DNA of 33,155 bases, from contig NZ_FRCR01000017.1 of the NCBI RefSeq assembly GCF_900142995.1, positions 1 through 33,155 of the forward strand, given 5' to 3'. The notes under the pieces are model-generated. The model was not told the origin of the DNA and made no database searches. It saw nothing but the letters and a program-made list of their open reading frames with translations. The translations under genes were made by a program, and so were the position numbers. Below, in pieces: positions 28,650 to 33,155 of this stretch (positions are counted from its first letter, which is position 1; each line of letters begins with the position of its first letter). The stretch comes from Caldanaerovirga acetigignens. Lineage in GTDB: Bacteria > Bacillota > Thermosediminibacteria > Thermosediminibacterales > Thermosediminibacteraceae.

Positions 28650-29313
28650 TGGCTTCTCCTCCTTCCGCCTGTTTTTCGTCTTTCTTTGAGGGGAGGACGT
28701 CGCCCCTGTATATCCAAACCTTCACACCTATTCGCCCGTAGGTGGTATGGGCTTCAGCAAAGCCGTAACTTATATCGGCGCGGAGCTTCTGAAGCGGAAT
28801 CGTACCTTCGCGATACCATTCAGTCCTCGCTATTTCAGCACCAGCCAGTCTTCCGCTCACCATCATCTTTACCCCTTTTGCTCCTGCCTTCAGAGCTCTT
28901 GCTATTGCCTGCTTCATGGCTCTGCGATACGAAATTCGGCGCTCAATTTGAGCTGCTATATTTTCCGCCACCAACTGGGCTTCCAGATCTGGCTCCTTTA
29001 TTTCAATTACGTTCACCGCTATCTGCTTGCCGGTCATTGCTTCTAGCTCACTTCTGAGCTCTTCCACGCCGGTACCGCCCTTACCTATGACCATACCTGG
29101 CTTCGCTGTATTTATTGTAACCCGGACGCGGTTAGCCGCTCTCTCTATTTCGATTCTGGATATTCCCGCTGTATAAAATTTATTTTTGATGAGCTTACGG
29201 ATATTGAAATCTTCCAGCACCAGGTCGGCAAAGTTCTTTTCCGCATACCACCGGGAATCCCAATCTCTAATTATTCCAAGTCTCAGCCCATGCGGATGTA
29301 CCTTTTGGCCCAA
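28597..29313 (-). CDS. rpsC: 30S ribosomal protein S3, TTG start, extended tail
   Basis: Head protein lining the mRNA entry channel, with a KH domain ([16 protein letters not shown]). [20 protein letters not shown] is diagnostic. The start is TTG at 29313 behind GGAGGG. At 238 residues it is longer than the roughly 207-222 common in relatives. The extra tail is alanine/glutamate-rich ([20 protein letters not shown]) and overlaps rplP by 53 nt, so the rplP ribosome-binding site encodes part of it. Confidence 0.97.
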   Translation of the reverse strand: MGQKVHPHGLRLGIIRDWDSRWYAEKNFADLVLEDFNIRKLIKNKFYTAGISRIEIERAANRVRVTINTAKPGMVIGKGGTGVEELRSELEAMTGKQIAVNVIEIKEPDLEAQLVAENIAAQIERRISYRRAMKQAIARALKAGAKGVKMMVSGRLAGAEIARTEWYREGTIPLQKLRADISYGFAEAHTTYGRIGVKVWIYRGDVLPSKKDEKQAEGGEANVNAEAGKVQEAAARHN

Positions 29314-29316
29314 ATT

Positions 29317-29655
29317 TTATCCCTCCTTTTCCTTTAATACCACCGTAATGTGGCTGGTTTTTTTGCGTATCATTGCAGCCCTGCCGAAAGCTCTAGCCCT
29401 GAACCTCTTTAGCGTCGGCCCTTGGTCTGCAAAGCACTTGTAGATATAAAGCGCATCCGGATTCATGTTGTGGTTGTTTTCGGCATTGGCAACCGCCGAG
29501 CGGATTAGCTTTGCCACAATTTTAGATGCCCTTTTAGGCGTAAACTGCAGGATATTCAAGGCCTCATCCACTTTCTTGCCCCTTATGAGGTCTAAGACAA
29601 TCCTTACTTTTCTCGGCGCTATTCTCACGTATCTCGCCTGTGCCCTAGCTTCCAC
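29317..29655 (-). CDS. rplV: 50S ribosomal protein L22
   Basis: Lines the peptide exit tunnel with a long beta-hairpin. [20 protein letters not shown] and the hairpin region [15 protein letters not shown] are typical. It is 112 residues. The start is GTG at 29655, with AAGGAGG 9 nt upstream. The rpsC start follows 3 bp after its stop. Confidence 0.97.
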   Translation of the reverse strand: MEARAQARYVRIAPRKVRIVLDLIRGKKVDEALNILQFTPKRASKIVAKLIRSAVANAENNHNMNPDALYIYKCFADQGPTLKRFRARAFGRAAMIRKKTSHITVVLKEKEG

Positions 29656-29681
29656 CTTAACTTACCTCCTTTACCCGGTGT

Positions 29682-29966
29682 TTACTTTAGTGCGGTCGAC
29701 CTTTCCGTATGCTCGCCGTGACCCCTAAACGTTCTAGTGGGGGCAAACTCTCCTAGTTTATGGCCAACCATATCTTCCGTAATATATATGGGAACGTGTT
29801 TTCTCCCATCGTGAACCGCTATGGTGTGTCCCACCATCTCCGGAACAATCGTGGAGTCTCGAGACCAAGTCTTAATCACCTTTTTTTCTCTTTTTTCGTT
29901 CATCGCCCTTATTTTTTTCAGTAGTTTAGGGTCCACAAAAGGGCCTTTTTTTGCAGAACGACCCAT
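29682..29966 (-). CDS. rpsS: 30S ribosomal protein S19
   Basis: Head protein contacting the A-site finger. [19 protein letters not shown] and [17 protein letters not shown] are diagnostic. The ATG at 29966 gives the normal 94 residues and follows AAGGAGGT. The open frame upstream simply includes the ribosome-binding site. Confidence 0.98.
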   Translation of the reverse strand: MGRSAKKGPFVDPKLLKKIRAMNEKREKKVIKTWSRDSTIVPEMVGHTIAVHDGRKHVPIYITEDMVGHKLGEFAPTRTFRGHGEHTERSTALK

Positions 29967-29987
29967 TATTCTACCTCCTTTCACCGG

Positions 29988-30815
29988 TTATTTGCGGCGT
30001 TTTACAATATATTTATCCGACGGCTTGTTCTTCTTGCGAGTCTTGTAACCCAATGTGGGTTTGCCCCACGGCGTAACAGGATGTTTGCGGCCAATTGGCG
30101 CTTTTCCTTCGCCGCCTCCATGCGGGTGGTCTACCGGGTTCATGGCAGAACCGCGGACGTGAGGCCTTCTCCCGAGCCATCTTGAGCGGCCTGCTTTGCC
30201 AAGGGTGATGTTCTCATGTTCCAAGTTGCCTACCTGTCCTACTGTTGCTCTGCATTCTTCGGGCACCATCCTCATTTCGCCCGATGGCAACCTTAGCGTC
30301 GCATATCCGTTTTCTTTAGCCATAACTTGGGCCGCTGCGCCAGCCGCCCTTGCCAACTGACCCCCTTTGCCCGGATAAAGTTCCACGTTGTGGACGATGG
30401 TTCCAACAGGTATGTGAGATAGCGGGAGCGCATTCCCCGGCTTAATGTCCGCATTGGGGCCCGACTCCACTACGTCGCCCACCTTCAGTCCTACAGGTGC
30501 TAATATATAGCGTTTTTCTCCATCCATATAGTGCAAAAGCGCTATCCTCGCGGAACGGTTAGGGTCATATTCTATAGCCGCCACCTTAGCCGGCACACCG
30601 TCTTTGTCCCGTTTGAAATCTATTATCCTGTACTTTCTTTTGCTGCCGCCGCCCCGGTGTCTCGCTGTAATTCTTCCCTGCATGTTGCGACCAGCTTTTT
30701 TCTTGAGAATTTCCACCAGCGATTTTTCCGGCTCTTTTTTAGTTATTTCTTCAAAGGTGGATACTGTCATGAATCTTACGCCCGGCGATGTAGGTTTAAA
30801 TTTTTTGATACCCAC
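29988..30815 (-). CDS. rplB: 50S ribosomal protein L2
   Basis: One of the largest core proteins, needed for subunit association and peptidyl transfer. The conserved histidine region is [18 protein letters not shown] near the C-terminus; [18 protein letters not shown] lies in the N-terminal half. It is 275 residues. The start is GTG at 30815 with AGGAGGG 7 nt upstream. Confidence 0.98.
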   Translation of the reverse strand: MGIKKFKPTSPGVRFMTVSTFEEITKKEPEKSLVEILKKKAGRNMQGRITARHRGGGSKRKYRIIDFKRDKDGVPAKVAAIEYDPNRSARIALLHYMDGEKRYILAPVGLKVGDVVESGPNADIKPGNALPLSHIPVGTIVHNVELYPGKGGQLARAAGAAAQVMAKENGYATLRLPSGEMRMVPEECRATVGQVGNLEHENITLGKAGRSRWLGRRPHVRGSAMNPVDHPHGGGEGKAPIGRKHPVTPWGKPTLGYKTRKKNKPSDKYIVKRRK

Positions 30816-30878
30816 CAGTTATCCCTCCTTTTCCAATCTGCAGTCCAACCTTCTTGCAACATCGCTTTACCGCTGCTA

Positions 30879-31172
30879 TTACAAGCTCTCAAAGAACTCA
30901 ATTGGTTTGCTGTCCTTTTTCAGAGTGACTATAGCCTTTTTCCAATCAGGGCGCTTGCCTTCGTGGATTCCCATCCTCTTTTTCTTGCCCCTTACGTTCA
31001 TCGTGTTTACTTTCTCTACCTTTACTCCAAAAATAGCTTCAACAGCGTTTTTAATTTCCGTCTTGTTTGCGTCGGGATGAACCACAAATGTGTATTTCCT
31101 TAGCTCTTTCATCGCCATGGATTTTTCAGTAATCCATGGGCGAATTATTATGTCATGCGGATCTTTACTCAT
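30879..31172 (-). CDS. rplW: 50S ribosomal protein L23
   Basis: Exit-tunnel protein that docks trigger factor and [23 protein letters not shown] and [19 protein letters not shown] are typical. It is 97 residues. The ATG overlaps the rplD stop as ATGA, with GAGGAGGTG upstream. A 63-bp gap before rplB holds no recognisable element apart from the rplB ribosome-binding site. Confidence 0.98.
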   Translation of the reverse strand: MSKDPHDIIIRPWITEKSMAMKELRKYTFVVHPDANKTEIKNAVEAIFGVKVEKVNTMNVRGKKKRMGIHEGKRPDWKKAIVTLKKDSKPIEFFESL

Positions 31173-31792
31173 GCGTACACCTCCTCTACCCGCTTTACCG
31201 CATCCATTGTCATTATGACCTTTTCATGGTTGAGGATGTCATAGACATTAAGTGTATTTGCCGTAGTGGTGGTTACACCCGGAATATTGCGGGCAGATTT
31301 GACCACGTTGATATCGGGAGTTGCCAGCACAATTAGCGACTTGGTGGTTGCATTGAGATTTGCCAAAACTTTTACCATCTCTTTCGTTTTTGGAATATCC
31401 ATCGTCAATTGGTCTACAACTATAATTTCATTATCTCTCACTTTTGCACTCAAAGCTGATTTTAGTGCAAGCCTCTTTAACTTTTTAGGAAGGGTGTATT
31501 TATAAGATCTGGGCTTCGGTCCAAACACAATGCCGCCTTTTCTCCAGAGAGGTGACCTGATGCTTCCGTGTCTTGCCCGACCAGTACCCTTTTGCCTCCA
31601 GGGCTTGCGCCCGCCTCCTCTTACTTCTCCGCGAGTTTTTGTAGAGGCAGTGCCGACCCTCTGATTTGCCAGGTAGTTTACGACTACTTGATGCATAACT
31701 TCGGGTTTTACCTCAACTCCAAACACGCTATCGGAAAGCTCCACTTCCCCTATTTGCTGCCCCTGCATGTTGTACAAAGCTACTTTTGGCAT
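31169..31792 (-). CDS. rplD: 50S ribosomal protein L4
   Basis: Tunnel-lining assembly protein; in enteric bacteria it also represses the S10 operon. The extended loop [20 protein letters not shown] is the tunnel element, followed by [18 protein letters not shown]. It is 207 residues. AAGGAGGAG precedes the ATG. Confidence 0.98.
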   Translation of the reverse strand: MPKVALYNMQGQQIGEVELSDSVFGVEVKPEVMHQVVVNYLANQRVGTASTKTRGEVRGGGRKPWRQKGTGRARHGSIRSPLWRKGGIVFGPKPRSYKYTLPKKLKRLALKSALSAKVRDNEIIVVDQLTMDIPKTKEMVKVLANLNATTKSLIVLATPDINVVKSARNIPGVTTTTANTLNVYDILNHEKVIMTMDAVKRVEEVYA

Positions 31793-31816
31793 TGGGCTCC
31801 TCCTTTCTTTTTGGGG

Positions 31817-32446
31817 TTAGCTCTTTACTGTGCTCTTAATGTAAAGCAGTGATTTCTTCGTACCGGGCACTGAACCCTTTATTAAGAGCAGATTTCTCTC
31901 CGGGTCCACTTTTACTATCTCAAGGTTTTGGACAGTTACCTTTTCATGTCCAAGGTGACCCGGCATTCTCTTGCCTTTAAAGACCCTTTCCGGGTCAGTG
32001 GCACCGCCAGAACCAGGTCGTCTGTGGTACATTGAACCGTGCGACATGGGACCACGGTTGAAATTCCACCTTTTTACACCGCCCGCAAAGCCTTTTCCAA
32101 TCGAAATACCCGTGACATCCACTCTATCACCCGGTTCAAAAATATCCACCTTTATCTCATCACCGATGTTGTACTTATCAATGTCGTCTAATTTCAACTC
32201 TCTGATGTATTTTTTAGGCTTTAACTGGTACTTTTTAAATTGACCCAGCACCGGCTTTGTTAGTCTTGTTTCTTTTACATCTTTAAAGCCCACTTTCAGG
32301 GCGCTGTATCCATCGTTTTCCGGAGTCTTTTTCTGTATTACTACGCAGGGGCCAGCTTCTACTACCGTAACCGGTACAGCTTCTCCCGCTTCATTGAAAA
32401 TCTGCGTCATCCCCAATTTAATGCCCAGTATAGCCTTTTTAGCCAT
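31817..32446 (-). CDS. rplC: 50S ribosomal protein L3
   Basis: Assembly-initiator protein reaching the peptidyl-transferase centre. [20 protein letters not shown] and [18 protein letters not shown] are diagnostic. The ATG at 32446 gives 209 residues behind GAGGAGGTGG. Upstream in-frame TTG codons would include that site. Confidence 0.98.
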   Translation of the reverse strand: MAKKAILGIKLGMTQIFNEAGEAVPVTVVEAGPCVVIQKKTPENDGYSALKVGFKDVKETRLTKPVLGQFKKYQLKPKKYIRELKLDDIDKYNIGDEIKVDIFEPGDRVDVTGISIGKGFAGGVKRWNFNRGPMSHGSMYHRRPGSGGATDPERVFKGKRMPGHLGHEKVTVQNLEIVKVDPERNLLLIKGSVPGTKKSLLYIKSTVKS

Positions 32447-32469
32447 CTTTACCACCTCCTCAAGCAAAT

Positions 32470-32778
32470 TTACAGCTTGATTTCGATATCAACTCCTGCA
32501 GGTAAATCCAATCTCATGAGAGCATCGACAGTCTTTGAGGTCGGTTCGTGAATATCGATCAACCTTTTATGGGTCCTTACTTCGAATTGTTCCCTTGAAT
32601 CCTTATACTTGTGGGGAGCTCTTAATATTGTTATGAGACTCCTCTCGGTTGGCAGTGGAATGGGGCCTGAAACTTTGGCCCCGGTGCGTTTTGCCGTTTC
32701 CACTATCTTTTGAGCCGACTTATCTAGAATCCCGCTGTCGTAAGACTTCAGGCGTATTCTGATCTTCTGTCGGGCCAC
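32470..32778 (-). CDS. rpsJ: 30S ribosomal protein S10
   Basis: Head protein that also serves as the NusE antitermination factor. [20 protein letters not shown] and [20 protein letters not shown] are diagnostic. It is 102 residues. The start is GTG at 32778, with GGAGGG 6 nt upstream. It follows tuf by 35 bp without a terminator, so the two are probably cotranscribed. Confidence 0.98.
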   Translation of the reverse strand: MARQKIRIRLKSYDSGILDKSAQKIVETAKRTGAKVSGPIPLPTERSLITILRAPHKYKDSREQFEVRTHKRLIDIHEPTSKTVDALMRLDLPAGVDIEIKL

Positions 32779-32813
32779 TTTTCTCCCTCCTTGGCTTTAG
32801 TTTCCTCTTTTCG

Positions 32814-33155
32814 CTATTCTATTATTTCGGTCACCACGCCGGCCCCTACTGTTCTGCCACCCTCGCGGATAGCAAAACGAAGGCCTTCTTCCATCGCTAT
32901 CGGCGCTATCAGCTCTATCTCCATTACAATGTTGTCCCCGGGCATTACCATCTCCGTGCCTTCCGGTAACTTTATTACCCCTGTCACGTCCGTCGTCCTA
33001 AAGTAAAACTGCGGCCTGTATCCGTTGAAAAACGGCGTGTGCCTTCCCCCTTCTTCCTTCTTCAAAACGTATACCTGTCCCTTAAACTTCGTGTGCGGAT
33101 GCACACTCCCAGGTTTTGCTATTACCATGCCCCTCTCTACTTCGTTCTTGTCTAT
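32814..33155 (-). CDS. tuf: elongation factor Tu, C-terminal part (cut by the right edge)
   Basis: The last 113 residues of EF-Tu, including most of domain 3: the end of domain 2 ([16 protein letters not shown]), then [36 protein letters not shown] and the final [20 protein letters not shown]. The frame stays open to the window edge, so the GTP-binding domain (about 285 residues) lies outside. EF-Tu delivers aminoacyl-tRNA to the ribosome. Confidence 0.98.
   Translation of the reverse strand: MDKNEVERGMVIAKPGSVHPHTKFKGQVYVLKKEEGGRHTPFFNGYRPQFYFRTTDVTGVIKLPEGTEMVMPGDNIVMEIELIAPIAMEEGLRFAIREGGRTVGAGVVTEIIE

Overview
The window looks like a chromosomal segment of a thermophilic, Gram-positive clostridial bacterium, most likely near Thermoanaerobacterales/Thermosediminibacterales. 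This is inferred from gene order, strong GGAGG ribosome-binding sites, frequent GTG/TTG starts, a zinc-type S14, a KOW protein between map and infA, and an ECF ATPase pair after rplQ. The species cannot be fixed from the sequence alone.

Right-hand two thirds (about 13.6-33.2 kb, all minus strand): the end of tuf, then a continuous S10-spc-alpha ribosomal superoperon in the order rpsJ, rplC, rplD, rplW, rplB, rpsS, rplV, rpsC, rplP, rpmC, rpsQ, rplN, rplX, rplE, rpsN, rpsH, rplF, rplR, rpsE, rplO, secY, adk, map, KOW gene, infA, rpmJ, rpsM, rpsK, rpsD, rpoA, rplQ. It continues into ecfA1-ecfA2-ecfT, truA and rplM-rpsI and stops at a strong terminator. rpmD (L30), normally between rpsE and rplO, is absent from its place.

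Middle (about 2.6-13.5 kb): an amino-acid block. argF-argG-argH (ornithine to arginine) runs left. The compact his operon hisZ-G-D-B-H-A-F-IE runs right. The two share a short divergent promoter region. hisC and a histidinol-phosphate phosphatase are not here. trxB converges on hisIE, with a probable bidirectional terminator between them. argH appears to lack about 20 C-terminal residues and ends just before a large imperfect palindrome that may be the scar of a mobile element.

Left end (1-2.4 kb, minus strand): greA-lysS behind a perfect consensus promoter, then two tandem sigma-A promoters and an rRNA-type leader, suggesting that an rRNA operon starts immediately beyond the left edge.

Most of the window is conserved translation, secretion and amino-acid machinery. 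I found no phage, CRISPR, intact insertion sequence, defence locus or clearly new system. The items most worth a second look are the argH end with its palindrome, the missing rpmD, the arg/his divergent control region and the 53-nt rpsC/rplP overlap.
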